Assembly (NCBI GenBank): GCA_026261815.1 | Contig: JAMPIT010000350.1 | Location: 620,001 to 684,000, forward strand | Length of the DNA stretch: 64,000 nt | DNA from: Monarcha castaneiventris obscurior | Lineage: Eukaryota; Chordata; Aves; Passeriformes; Monarchidae | Direction: 5' to 3' | Shown: positions 38,054-50,447 of the stretch, in pieces | Position numbering within the stretch: the first letter of the stretch is position 1 | Layout: every line of letters starts with the position of its first letter | The notes under the pieces: model-generated | What the model saw: only the letters and a program-made list of their open reading frames with translations | The model's database searches: none | What the model was told of the DNA's origin: nothing | Program-made: the position numbers and the translations under genes

Positions 38054-38069
38054 AAAAAAAAAAAAAAAT
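38054..38069 (+). repeat. A homopolymer
   Basis: A poly(A) run just before a CR1-like segment. It is not the CR1 tail, because that element ends near 38400 in the same orientation. Confidence 0.8.
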
Positions 38070-38094
38070 TAAAGGACTGAGGCATTCTGAATTG

Positions 38095-38400
38095 CTCTGG
38101 GTAAAGGCCTGCCAGGACAGGAGAGAGGAGAGGGACATTTTACAAAGGCCTGTGGTGATAGAACATATCAGATAGAACAGGGAGGAAAGATTTAGATTAG
38201 ATCTTGGGAGGAAATTTGTTACTGCGAGGATAATGAGGCACCTGAACAGGATACCCAGAGAAGCTGTGGATGGTGGAGGTGTCCAAGGCCAGGCTGGGTG
38301 GGGCTGTGAGCAACCTGGTCTAATGGGAGGTGCCCATGGCAGGGAGGGCTGCAACTTGATGATCCTTAAGGTCCCTTCCAGGCCAAGCTATTCTATCATG
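38095..38400 (+). mobile_element. CR1 3'-end fragment
   Basis: The GAGGCACCTGAACAGGATAC and CCCAGAGAAGCTGTGGATGG blocks are followed by GTCCAAGGCCAGGCTGG, GAGCAACCTGGTCTAATGGG, CTTAAGGTCCCTTCCAGGCC and an ATTCTATCATGG end. The part before about 38185 is more diverged, so the left limit is uncertain. Antisense to SGCG in intron 6. Confidence 0.93.
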
Positions 38401-40221
38401 GCACAAGTGAGTGGTGTATACATTGCACAGCCTCATGCCTTGATAATCAGTTTTCTTAGGGTTAAGCTAACTCAGTTTCTAGCACAGGTGTTTAGCAGCT
38501 CTGGATTCATGTCAAACACTAACAACAGACAAAAGTGTGTCAGTGGCCATGTAGCTACTTCCCTGACTTTACAATAGTTACTAGCAAACTTCGGTTAATT
38601 CTGGAAACGTTTGTATTTCCCACTATTTTAAGTTAATTGAAGACAGAACTGAGTGGGATTTCACATATCACATTTGAGCTCTGCTAACACACAGCAACAT
38701 TCTATATCAAAACGTGTTTTTGTAGTTGACATGGTAAAAATCACTAAAGAGGTAAGCTGTGAGGTAAACTCATCCATGAAGGAGAACTTTATGAAGGCTT
38801 TGAATTAAGCTCAATGTTTTCCTTCCAATGTTATCCTATTTCAAAAACAGATAGAAAAATTATAATAACAATAGTTGTATGTAGTCAGAAACATCATAAC
38901 TTGTTAAACGGAAGTGCAAATAAGAACTTAAAATGTAACAGAGCATAACGGATGTAGAATAAAACCACCAGCTTTAAGCTTATTAAAATATTAATTGATT
39001 ATGCATTTGAAGCAAAGTAACAACCACAGAAAATAATAGATATGCATCCAGTCAAAATTTGCAGAGAGCTCATTGATTTTGCAATTAAGAAATTAGATTT
39101 CCTAATTCATTAAAGTCGAGATAATCACAGAAAATGACAGATTTCCAACATAATGAATCCACCCCCTACAAAACCAGACAATGTACACTTACAATGCAGA
39201 ATATTGGTCAAAGTCTGTTGCATCCAAATTCTACCGTAACAGAAGAAACACATTTTTGAAAGTGGAATCAACATGTAAAAAATAATGCCTTGAGCTCACA
39301 CTGTCTTCAAATGCAAGCACAAGGTATTTTACTGCAAGTAAATCTTAAATATAAACAAGAAAATCAAAATAATTATCCTAACAGTCTCCCTCTCATTTGT
39401 CATTCTCAATTTGAAAATTCAATCAGCAAAGTAGAGAGTGTTTTTGAAAGCTTTCATCATCTTCCACTACTCTCTAGTAGCTATCCCTATTGGAGAGAAA
39501 AACTAAGAAAAGAAATTATGACAGAAAGTAGCAAACTGCCAAGGTATGAAAGGACAGAAATACAATGGTTAGAGAGACCCTCTTTCATTTCAAATCTTTC
39601 TTTGAACTGGCTTATAAAATCAAAGATAACATGTTCATGAAGAGAATATAATTTGAGTTTATTACCTCACCATAACGAGCATATTATAGACTAATTTGGG
39701 ATACTCAAAACTGAATAGAATAATGCACAAAGAAATGCTATCCCAGAATTAAGGAGCTTTGAAACATACAAAGTACATAATAATGATTTTCTCAGCCCAA
39801 ACTGCTTTTTAGTCATATTATAGAGCTTCATACATTTCTGTATTTTCCTTCTTAGTCTGCTTCCTCAGATTGACACTAGTTTTCAAAAATCTTGGCTAAT
39901 TACACATTGATGACCTACTGCAGACAAGCAATTGATATTGTAACACAGTAGAAAAAATCATATTTCGAAGTGTTTCAAAACTCAAAAATAGAAGTTTACA
40001 GAAAATCTTTCCACAGTGGTTTTAAATATATTCACCATCAGCAATAAATAATTAATAACATATTTCAGAATTGCAGAACAATAGATATGATTTTCCTTCA
40101 AAATAGTAACTTGTCACATAAACCAGAAAAAAAGTTAGCAATTCTGTGTTGAAAATCATGTGTTCGAAAAATGTGAATATTTATTAACATTTACTTATTA
40201 GATTTATGTATAAATTCTTAC

Positions 40222-40294
40222 CTAAGCTGTTTAAAAGCTTCTGCTTTCACAAGTGGTGTTTCTACAGAATGTTCAAACAGTGCTCCTTCAGGCC
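40222..40294 (-). CDS. SGCG: Gamma-sarcoglycan exon 6
   Basis: A short exon of 73 bases, the same as human, between a TTTGCAG acceptor and a GTAAGA donor. It reads (G)[18 protein letters not shown] and ends AFKQL plus two bases of Arg. It enters in phase 1 and leaves in phase 2. Extracellular domain. It is one of the exons too short to be found as an open frame; the frame-exact join to both neighbours supports it. Confidence 0.96.
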
Positions 40295-42011
40295 CTGCAA
40301 AGAAGAAGAAAAACACTGTAATGTAACAGTTCAAATATAACAAGAAAATAGCAAGCTGTTTTTTTTTAATATGGCCACTTTGCTATTAGAAATCAAGATA
40401 AGAAAACATATGTTAAGAATTATAAGACAATTGAAATATAGCTACATTTTTACCATTACACTATTGATTGGAACAATACAATACAGAAATAATGACAGCA
40501 GTAAATTCTTAAAATTAAATCAAAAAATCTGAAGACAGAGAAATTTTAAACTTGGGACAACAAAATAAGTAAATAAGGTTTCTACAATGTAACTTTCATT
40601 ACAGTTAATAGAGCCAATTAAAATCCCACAAAACCTTTGCAAATACTAGCCCTAAATAATCATATTTGTTTTAGACTGTTCCATGCATATCACAACTTGT
40701 CATATAGCTTTATTGAAGATTTTCCCCTATTTATAGACAGACTTGCTGAATATGAAATGGCATTTATGCATGCAAAATGGTAACGAATATGGGATCAGAC
40801 AGTTTACTTCCTGAAATACGAGTAGTTTCATTCCAAAGAGGGAGAAACAGTGGGCATCCAGCCTCACCAGGAGCCTCCCTGTTGGAAGATCTCCCAAAGA
40901 CCTCCATTTCAGCTCTCCTGAATGCCAGCATTATTGCAGTATCACCAGCCCAGTGACCACCTCCCACCCAAGCTCCACTAGGATCAGGAAAGTGGCTGAT
41001 GTAGGACAAAAGCCCCTCAGCAACACAGACGGCTCAAAAAAGCAGCTGAACACCACCATCTACAGCAAGGGTGGAGCCTCTCAACTTCTGTTCCTTGGCT
41101 TTAGGAATGTACTCATCAAAAATTGGAGAGATCTTAGGTTGAGAGATCTTCTCTGGCTTTGAGGATTCACATATCTGAGCACTTTCCTGGTGAATATGTA
41201 GCAAGGCAATATATTTTAATGGTTAGGATATTAGTCAAGGTGGCTTGTCTGGCTGCTCTTTATGCTATTACCCTCTGGAAAGAATCCTGGGCTGTAAAAA
41301 GCCCTAAGTTAGGGATTTTGGCTCTGTCTAGACAGAGAATGGCAATGGATGATTAGAAAGCATGGTGTAGATAGTATAGATGTGGTATTAGAGTATTAAA
41401 TGTGGTATAAAGGGAAAAAGAGAATAAAAGATTGGTCGGAGCAGCCTCAGAGAACATGGCAAAAAGAAAAGAAGTGAAATAAAAAAAACCCATTAAAAAT
41501 TAATACATTGCTGAGAAAACTGAAAGGAAGACTGTCACTTCAGGAGGGCTGCAGGAAAATTCTCAGGATGTCCTGAGAAAGCATGAAATGTGCTGCTTTT
41601 TGAGAAGATTTTTAGCTGAAATCATGATTTCTTAGAATGAAATCTTCTTATCTTAGATGGAAGAGAAGTATACAAGATGTAAGAATTACCATATTAAATA
41701 ACTTCAGCACTTTGAGGAATCATTGATTTACTAAGCTTGTATTTAAATTTTATTTAGCTGTTGCTACCCTCTTCATCAATTTAAATAATGAATTTTTGTG
41801 TGAATTATAAACTGGTATGAATATAATACTGGAAAATTTAAAATTTATTAATTCAGACAGAGCTTTAACCCTGCTGCATTAACATTTAATTTTATTTTCA
41901 TTAACATTAAGATCATTCTGCACCTTAAGGAATTAAAAATGTTTATCAGAAAATGCTGATTTGGTAAAACTAAGATATTTTGCAGGGATATCCTGATATG
42001 TCAAAAGTGTA

Positions 42012-42132
42012 AACGTGGCACTTTGGGACATGTTTTAGTGTTGGAGTTGGCAGTGCCGGGTTAAGGGTTCAGCTTGGTGATCTTAGAGGTCTTTTCCAAC
42101 CTAACTGATTCTATGATTCCATGGTTCTATAA
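42012..42132 (+). mobile_element. CR1 tail fragment (second tail type)
   Basis: Reads GTGGCACTTTGGGACATG, then a GGCTTGGTGATCTTAGAGG-like block (one base differs), then TTTTCCAACCTAACTGATTC and repeated ATTCTATGATTCCATGGTTC octamers. The octamer end is the CR1 3' signature. Its tail differs from that at 27.6 and 38.2 kb. Confidence 0.92.
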
Positions 42133-42948
42133 AGACAAATAAGTGGTAACAGAGAAAGTAACAGTTTCATGGAAATAGGGGCTAATGGAAGGAAGAGAAC
42201 AGGAAACATCAGTGTTAATGTTTCGGGTGACAGTGGGCAGGTGGTGTAAAATGGAACGAAAAGGCTTATTTCCATATTCTAGAGCTGTCACCTCTAAGCA
42301 AGAGTAAAACCTTGCCTTTATGTGAGAAAAACTTCTTCATCAAACAGCATTAAGTTTTAACCGTATGCCACTTATAGAAAGAAACTCTCAGGGCAACTTT
42401 TTTTGGAAAATGGCCCTAAATCTATTTCTTGTCTTCATTTCTTACTTCATCTTTTTAACTGTGATATGACTATTACTGTATTTACTATTTCTTAGGCTAC
42501 TGTTTATTAGGATATTATAATCTAATCCTAAAATACACACGAACAAGATACTCATTTTCTCAATGAGAGGATTGAAGTCAGCAAGATTCATTAACACCCA
42601 CGCACCCTATCAGGCAAGGACCATTTGCCTCCTCAAAGTCTAACAGAGTGTTTACTCATACCCTCACACTGCCTCCTACTTAACCTACCTTCTGAGCAGA
42701 AGTGTTTAAATTAAACACACACTGTCACACTGCACTTCAGCATTAGCTACGCAAACTGAAAACATTTGCACAGAACAGAGCACTAGAAAATCACAGACAA
42801 TACTCAGCAAATACTTCAGGGAATTTTTATAAAAAACAAACAAGCAGAAGGACAAGCAGTAAACTGCATAAAAGGTGATATAAATATTCTTCTCCATAAA
42901 AATACTGATCCTCTCTGCCCTGCCAGCTTTCCTTTAAGAAAAAAAAAA

Positions 42949-43063
42949 AGTGTAGATGCGGCATTTGGGGATGTGGTTTAGTGGTGAACATAGTGTTAGG
43001 TTAATGGTTGGACTTGATCTTAAGAGATCTTCTCTAGCCCTTACAATTCCATGTTTCTGTGAG
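42949..43063 (+). mobile_element. CR1 tail fragment (second tail type)
   Basis: GTGTAGATGCGGCATTTGGG, GGTTTAGTGGTGAACATAGT and GGTTGGACTTGATCTTAAGA are diverged CR1 3' blocks, ending in worn octamers. It resembles the copies at 42012 and 50850 more than the one at 38.2 kb. Confidence 0.9.
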
Positions 43064-44196
43064 CCTGCCATGATGATGTTATAAAGCAATCGGCTCTTTG
43101 ACAGCCAATACAGTTACAAGGTGGTTTCACTGTCACCAATGCCAGCTGAATGTACAAAACCCTCCCAGAACAAAACACGGATGTTCAGTACATCCACAGC
43201 AACATAACAAATATCTGCAAAACGCAGGTCTTTACTGAAATAATATTAGAGGATGTAGCTGGAGTCCATGATCCTTCAGGAGCAGTAATTGTCACGAAGG
43301 GTTAAGCCAAGCTTCAGTTTCATACGCTTAAATGTGTCTGTGATGTAGATGTCTCAGATGAGCCAGAGGCAGTGTTTCGTTGCCTAATCATCCGTACTTA
43401 CTGTCATCTGGAACACCCTTGTGCATCCTGCCTGGCCTCCAGCTGTCACGATCACAGGAAGCATCTCTTGGAGATAAAGTGGTACCATGAGGTGTCTCAT
43501 ACACCCCAAGGTGTTTCACACACAGCTGGATGTCAATGTTTGAGCACGCCAGCTCAGATGCTATCCACTCTATCCAAGGGAGATGACAAGCCCTGGAGCT
43601 CTCCCCAGAGCAGAGAACAGCATTTGTGGGCACAAGAGCTCTGCCCGGGGCAGATGCCAGTGTCTCCCCGCGCTCCAGGGCAGTGTGGGCACCCAGACCT
43701 GTGACTCTGTGGGGCATTGGAGGCATGTTCCTGGCTGAGGCCTTCCCCAGTTATTTGCTCTTCCTTCAGTTGCACTGTTCTATTCTACACATGGGCCAGA
43801 GAATGTCTGACTGAAATAGTATCAGTTGAAACATACTAATTGGAGGAAAATGGCAATTCTTAAGGGGTTGGATTGGATTACATTACCCTTAGACCTTTCC
43901 CTTTCTCCTGAAATATCATAAATCACAGACATTTTCTCTCTGCTGTATTATATTTTAATTGAAAACTGTCCGGTTTTCTTAAAAATCATTACTGAGCTTT
44001 TCATAATTCACATAAACAAGGAGAAGTAAAATCAAATAGCTCGCTACACTATACATAAAAAACTGCAAAATGTTCTCCGTGTATTTTAAGCCCAGGATCA
44101 TGTTTTTTATGGCATGAACTTTTCAAAATTTATTTCACATTGATCTTGTTCTCTATCTAAAATGTGTAAAAATAATCTTGGTATGCAAAGTATTAC

Positions 44197-44276
44197 TAAT
44201 TTATCCTTCATGCTAATAGTATCATTTAAATCACAATAATTTATCCTTCATGCTAATAGTATCATTTAAATCACAA
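44197..44276. repeat. Perfect 40-bp tandem duplication
   Basis: Two identical 40-base units, 44197-44236 and 44237-44276, each starting TAATTTATCCTTCATGC. The match breaks just outside on both sides apart from one extra base, so there are two copies only. No mismatch was seen, which suggests a recent duplication. Confidence 0.97.
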
Positions 44277-45465
44277 TTTTAATAAATTAATTTGAAGCAA
44301 AGTAGGCATGAATCTCCTCTCACATTAATTTTACACTGAAATAATCTCACTGACTTTAATGTATTTACTTTTGAATTTTACTACAGTGTTAAAAAAGAAA
44401 CAGGCAATATGTCTTACTACAATATCTGCTGAAGTAAATAATTATCAATGCACTGTAAAGATTAATATGGGATGAGTGAGTCATTAATATTAGCATAACA
44501 ATTTCAACTCGTGTATGAATTATTTTTACTTACTTGGAGCAGAGATAGACCTTTTCCAAATCAGTTAACAATTATGTAGTTTTTCATATCTTTGTTAAAC
44601 ATGCTTTTCTATTAAAGTTTAGCATCCCTTGGGCAAACAATAATTATTTGATATGGTTTCCTGGTTAAACAAAGTTGTAATTTCAATTAGGTTAAAAAGT
44701 AAAAAAACCTTAAGATAAGACCCTCTGGCATAAACAAAATGTATTAACACAATTATTATAACTTAACTTTGGCTTTGAAACACTAATTGTATAGTTACTA
44801 CCACATTTATAGTTTTGACAGTGAAATAATATGAATCTATTAATTAAAATGAAGACCTCAAGATTTCAGAGGACTGCTAATTAGCAAAGGTCAAACATGA
44901 CAGTTGCAATCAGGTAAAAGCTATTTAAAAATTAATTGAAAACAAGTCACAGAATAATTTCAATATTTCCTTTGATGGATTCTTCTGCTCAAAGAGAAAT
45001 CATGCCCTGATGTATCTATTTTAATGCAACCTTACACCTAGAAAACGAAGGTTGACTTTATCAGGTCATATGAAAGGAAGTAGCTTTTCAGGTGATAATT
45101 CTGATGTATTATTTTGTAAATGAATACTTCAGTGATTTGCAGAAATAGCCAAAGACAAACTTGTATCTTGACAGATGACATTTAAAATATGCTACAAATA
45201 TCATCCTGTGACATATGTGCTACTCACAGAACAGAAATACAGTAGCTTTCACTTTGAAAGATAAAACCATATAAAAATATCAGAGAGAGCCTGAAGTTTT
45301 CACAAATCAAACTCATTACTACTCAGAATGGAATATCTAGAATTTTTTCAGCCTCAGACTATGTGCACTGGAAACACTGAATAATTCAGAAAACAATGCA
45401 CCAGTACAGTTCCAGTTACTAACAGCCTTAAAATAAAACACACACATATAGAAATATTTAAATTT

Positions 45466-45495
45466 TATATATATATATATATATTTATATATATA
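45466..45495. repeat. AT dinucleotide microsatellite
   Basis: Alternating AT run, broken once by TTT, about 190 bases from the exon 5 donor on its downstream (intron 5) side. Confidence 0.95.
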
Positions 45496-45686
45496 AAAAT
45501 TATTAATTTGTGTTAAAAGTTCTTACTGGTTATTTGTTGAAAAAGGTCAGATTACCTTCATATTTCTGTTTCCTAATGAGGTAAAACTAGAACTTGCATT
45601 CACACACAAGAACATATTTAAAAATGCCATTTTTATTGTGCTTTTCATATGGGTATTATTTGAACATTTCTTAAACCATTACAAAC

Positions 45687-45806
45687 CTGTGACTCGAAGC
45701 TTATCTGTGCCAATTACAACTTCATTTTCATCCACTGTAAAAAGTGGCTTTCCATCCTTTGAGTTGATCTGAAATTGCTGACTGTGGAATTCTACCATTT
45801 TAGGAC
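45687..45806 (-). CDS. SGCG: Gamma-sarcoglycan exon 5
   Basis: The 120-base exon equals the human length and is symmetric in phase (1 and 1). It reads (G)[19 protein letters not shown], then [20 protein letters not shown]. The acceptor is TTTTGCAG. The donor is GTTTGT, a weak match because +3 and +4 are T rather than A. Extracellular domain; PLFTVDE and the KLRVTG segment are strongly conserved in gamma-sarcoglycan. Confidence 0.96.
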
Positions 45807-46141
45807 CTGCAAAACACCATAGAATAATGGAATAATTGTATCATCTTTCTTCAATTATCTATATAAATTATTAATAATTTTAATTGGTGTCTTAATAATG
45901 TAGTGGCTCATTTACGTGCATTAAAGGTCATGAAGCACCCAAATATTCTAAGGATAGTGGCCCCATAAGTACTGAAATTGAGTAAGTCTATTTACATGAT
46001 CTAATTTGTTGTTCAAAGCCATGCCTGGAGCCTTCCTTTATAGCTGGGTTTCCAGGGAATCTAGGAAATCCCACACGAATTGATCCAGACAAACGTTCAT
46101 GTTCTTGGTGTTGAAATTGCTTTGATCAGAATTAATCCATC

Positions 46142-46165
46142 TTTTTTTTTTTTTTTTTTTTTTTT
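46142..46165. repeat. T homopolymer (24)
   Basis: An uninterrupted run of T, poly(A) when read in the SGCG direction. No retrocopy body was recognised beside it. Confidence 0.95.
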
Positions 46166-46781
46166 AAACAGAAACTAATTATCAAAATCTTTGCAGCATC
46201 ATCCCTTTTCATTAGGGAGGTTCAAACACTTTAAAATTACAAACATCCCATGCAAGAGCAGGACCTCAGCTCTTCATAACAGATGCCAGTTTGGCTCCAT
46301 ATACCTAACAAAAGTTACTGATCATGTTCATAAGGGTTTCAGGAAGGTATGAGAATATTTGTAATTGATTCTGGTACTCCAAAAATGAAAAATAATTGTG
46401 AGCAGGAGAGTCTTTGCATACTTACAGATCCTAAACTCACTAAAACATCCTGTTCTAAGGTATTGGCTTCATAAGTAGATAAAAATCAAACCCTTACTAT
46501 TCCCTCTCTAACAACCGGATCAATTAAAATTCCTACGACATCTAGCCTGAATATCTATTACACAGAGTTGTCATCATAAATCTATATTCAGAATTAGAAT
46601 TACAGCAAATGATCAAAGCAGTTAAGACTCCTTTTCAGCAATTTTTAATAAATGTATTTCACAGACTATCTATGGGACTGAGAGGCACTGAACTGCTTCC
46701 TTCCCATTAAGAACCTGTTTTACCATGTCTGCTCCCATAAATGTTAAATATATTCCAGGCATTAATTTCAAAATAAATACT

Positions 46782-46783
<2 letters not shown>

Positions 46784-46816
<33 letters not shown>
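46784..46816. repeat. T homopolymer (33)
   Basis: The longest homopolymer in the window, poly(A) in the SGCG direction. It may be the tail of an old minus-strand retrocopy or a simple expansion; no target-site duplication was found by eye. Confidence 0.95.
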
Positions 46817-46818
<2 letters not shown>

Positions 46819-47272
46819 GTCTTATGTTAAAGGGGCATTAGGTGACACTGATACTGCTAAGAAGTACATGCAGGTATTTCACCAAGTCTGGTTGGTAGCT
46901 GGTATGAGAGAAGCACACCATAAGGCTCCATACAAATTGCTTATAGCTTCACTCAGCAAATGCAAAGCATTGCTTTTAAGTGCCCACTAAACACAGAAAG
47001 AGTTAGAGAAGCCACAGTGTCCTAAACTAGGGCAACAATTTTAAGGCATCAAACCCAATATTGATTCTACCTGAAAATGGCCTGGGTAGAGGGCTGAGCT
47101 CTGCTTTATGTTATGGTCTGCTGCACATGTGCACCCAAGCACAGCCTTATGGACCCCAATTTGGCTCTTCTCTAAAGCTATTCAAAGTCCACAACCTTAT
47201 TTCTGAGAAGTATGTTGAAAAAAGTGAGATCAGAAAATATCTTCATCAAGTGAAAAGGCCTTAAACAGTATT

Positions 47273-47293
47273 GTTTGTTTGTTTGTTTGTTTG
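47273..47293. repeat. GTTT tetranucleotide microsatellite
   Basis: Five uninterrupted GTTT units followed by a T-rich stretch. Confidence 0.95.
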
Positions 47294-47374
47294 ATTTTTT
47301 ACAGCAAAAGAAACAGTTCTGGGTAAGTGAGGCAGGGATGGATCCCTGTCAATGGTTTCCTAGAAAATCTCAGT

Positions 47375-47432
47375 TAAGGTTTTATTTAAGGTCCCTTCCA
47401 ACCTGGGCCATTTTATGGTTCAGTGCTTGATT
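47375..47432 (+). mobile_element. CR1 tail remnant
   Basis: TTTAAGGTCCCTTCCAACCT followed by GGGCCATTTTATGGTTC is the end of a CR1 3' region. Sequence to the left (from about 47325) may be a diverged extension of it. Confidence 0.75.
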
Positions 47433-48821
47433 GTTCCTGTTTGTGCCCAGCAGCAGCAATGAAACTGGCCATTTATGCAGTGTAGCTAGATCTTTGTGTA
47501 TTCAAACAAATCAGAGGCCTGAGTAAAATGGATGTTATCAATTTGTGCTGCAGGGGCTGGTCCCCCTCATCCTTCCCATTCATCCAACCCCACGATTTTT
47601 AAAGCTAGCTTAATTAAGGAAAAACTCTGCAAACACTGTGAGAGCACTCACTGTACATTTGATACTTTCCAAAGGTACTTTAACTTGTCTCTCTCTGAAA
47701 GCACAACTCATGGTCTTGCCCATGCTGGGTTTGCATCCAAATTGTTTGATCCTGGGCCTTGCACACTTAAATAAATCTTTAACAAGAATCTTTAGGTTCA
47801 CAGTTTCCTTAACAAAAGTGTCCCAGTTATGTGGGACAAGGATTGTCTTATAGATTATCTTCATTATCAGAGAATGGTATGGATAATAATTGATGTATTT
47901 TAAATCTTAAAACGGAATGCTACAATAAACAAAATTCAAGCATATGTTTTATTCATGCTAGAGATGAGACATGTCAGTATATGTGGAACAAGTTTCAGAA
48001 AGGAAAAATAGGCTTTTTCATAAATGGAAGTAAGTTTATGTAATGAAAAGTACCCATTAATTTCTCTTCATTGTATTCCATAATACACATAAATTAGCTA
48101 TATTGCAATAACACTAATTGTAATGTAATCCCAGTGAGATTAATTTTCAACTCATAAACAGCAGCCAAACTCAGTATCTGATAGTTTAATCTACTAATGC
48201 CTAAATGTGTTTTGTTTACCACCCTAGTATAATAACTACATGTAAGTCAACTAATACTATATAATCACATTTGCTGATAGAATCCTACGATTAAAAATGC
48301 AACCTGACTGAAGGCAGGTCATAGAAAGTGTTTGTTTTCTCCTTGCTGCCAGATGTGTCACACGAATTTCCAGGTCAATGGGTTATTCTTGCTAATCAGG
48401 CTGATTACTGCCCATTGTTTCTGTACGTTTCCTCCTTTAACGTGCAGCCCTGAAGCAGACCCTGTAAGCCATCTTCACATCTCATACCTCTTGACACTGA
48501 GGATGCTGCTCTAAATGATGAGGATTTTTGTCCAAAAAGAACTGACATACTGCTAAACAGTCTTCCTTTCAAGTTTTCCTCCTCACTCTTTACTTCCCTA
48601 GAGTTCTTCCAGGGAAGGAAGGTCTTCTGTTTAGTGACTCCATTTCAGTTGAAAAGCATTTTAATAAACCGCCTTCTACTGCTACCCAACCTTTGAATTC
48701 CAGGCCAATACAAATACAGATGTACCAGACAGCAAAGGATCTTCTGTAAAAAACAGGGCCTGCCATAAAATAAATATCCACAAATGCTTAATGCCAATGA
48801 AATTTGGGGAGTCTGAAATTT

Positions 48822-48860
48822 GAAGAGTCTGCCTACATGTTAACAGCAGGCAGACTCTTC
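48822..48860. repeat. Perfect 13-bp hairpin
   Basis: Arms GAAGAGTCTGCCT (48822-48834) and AGGCAGACTCTTC (48848-48860) are exact reverse complements with a 13-base loop. It lies in SGCG intron 4. The stem is too short for a typical microRNA precursor. Confidence 0.92.
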
Positions 48861-50447
48861 GATAAGTTAGTTCTGCCAAATACTAAGCATTTTTAGTGTA
48901 TCTTTAGATCTTTCAGAAGAAAAGGCTTTCCAACACTGGATTTATGTCTATCCTTAAGTAATTTAGTATCTTTTATTTTCTTACTCTCTTTTCTTATCTG
49001 TCATTTCCAATTAACCTATGACTGTCAGCTATTCTGCATGCTTTGCTCTTCTCCTACCACCTAGAATCATTGAAGTATAGAGTATAAACCAAAATCCTGA
49101 GTGCTTTGGGGTATTCCTGTGCAATTTCCTTTTTTAGTTAATCTTTATTAAACGAAAGCACCTTACTTAAAATAAGATCTCATTAAAAGTGTATTAAAAA
49201 TGTAATACTCCTACAGATTCAGTTCTGATTCCATGAGTGATAGAATACAATACCAATAAATGTAAAGTCATTATTTTCAGAAACATAAAATTAGTCATCT
49301 TTTCACAGGAAATGGCATGGTATTTCATTAGAACTAAGGCATTACTACAGAGAATATGCAGCACATTGCATATACACGTTTTATGTCCATATCATACATC
49401 TCTCATAACTTTGAACAACAACCCTAATACATTAATAGAACACTTGCTGCTCCTGTTTCCTCTTTTTCTCTCAGTTCTGCTTTTATGCAATGGATGAAAC
49501 AATGATGTCCTTTCAGATCAAAGAGCGCTTTACTGTCCCCACTGTTTATACTTCGCTGTTATCTGTGATTGGATACAAATCTAGAGATCTTAAAAAATTG
49601 GTTCTGAAAGATGGCTGCAGACAATGATCATGCAGACAGTGGTGACCCAACTAGTGCTAGGTATTTAGGTGATTTCAGTAATTTCAACTCTCAGAATGAC
49701 TTAGCTAACTCAATGTCTTCACCCATCTAGGCATTAGTTTTATAAAATACTCTAATTAAATACAGAAGCAATGAACCCATGAAATATTCCACTGTACAAT
49801 GCATTACTGTATGTAGAAACCATGGCAGGAACGGGAGATTGTGTTTCTCACAGTGACTTGACAAAAAGGCTATGGTGTCCCCTTTTCCCACAGGCTTAAT
49901 GAATCCAGATTTTGTTGCATGATGAATAACAGGAAAAGGTGAAACACACAGTCCTCAGACAGATAAGGTGAAAAGGAAAATACTAAAGGAGATGAGGCAT
50001 GATAATTTGAAACCCTGTATGCAGAGAGGATAGCTGATCTGAGTCTCTCATTCCTAAGTGAATACTTTAACTACTTTATCATCTGTATAACAGATATTCT
50101 TCTTCCCCTTTTCCTATTTTTTTTTAAAAAAGAAAGCCATGAGTGTACTTTCATAAGGTCAACTCCTGCACTGTGTTTCAGCAGCATTCTAAGCATAGCT
50201 ACGGGATCTGGGCAGAGGACAGTGTGAGAGGATCAGTTGAACAGATGGGGCATGACTCAGTTCACAACATCGCTGTCTAGTACCATTATACATTCTTTAG
50301 TGTTCTCCCCCCAGCCTTCAGCTTATTTCAGATGTCCTAGAGTATCTAGGACTTCTAAATCAGCCCAAAAAGTCTGACATGGGGTCTGTGAGCAATGTGA
50401 GCCCTTCCAGCATGTCAGCTGAAGACTGAGCAAGAAGAATGCAACCA

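Larger units (their letters stand above)
23102..40221 (-). other. SGCG: SGCG intron 6 (17.1 kb)
   Basis: The largest intron in the window, phase 2. It contains CR1 fragments at about 24683, 27571 and 38095, a TGAA tetranucleotide run at 32048, A-runs at about 27920 and 38054, and an inverted repeat at 31465. Small open frames (for example 28277-28690, 33995-34364, 36620-36940) lack splice, start or family support. The remainder is AT-rich with nothing recognisable. Confidence 0.85.
40295..45686 (-). other. SGCG: SGCG intron 5 (5.4 kb)
   Basis: Phase 1. It contains two CR1 tails (42012 and 42949), a perfect 40-bp tandem duplication (44197), an AT microsatellite (45466) and two GC-richer patches of unknown origin (about 40800-41090 and 43370-43760). 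The rest is AT-rich and unremarkable. Confidence 0.88.

Noticed and set aside
43864..43925. Possible CR1 tail (GGTTGGATTGGATTACATTA)
   Set aside because: The match to CR1 is too weak, and the expected TCCAACC block and octamers are missing.
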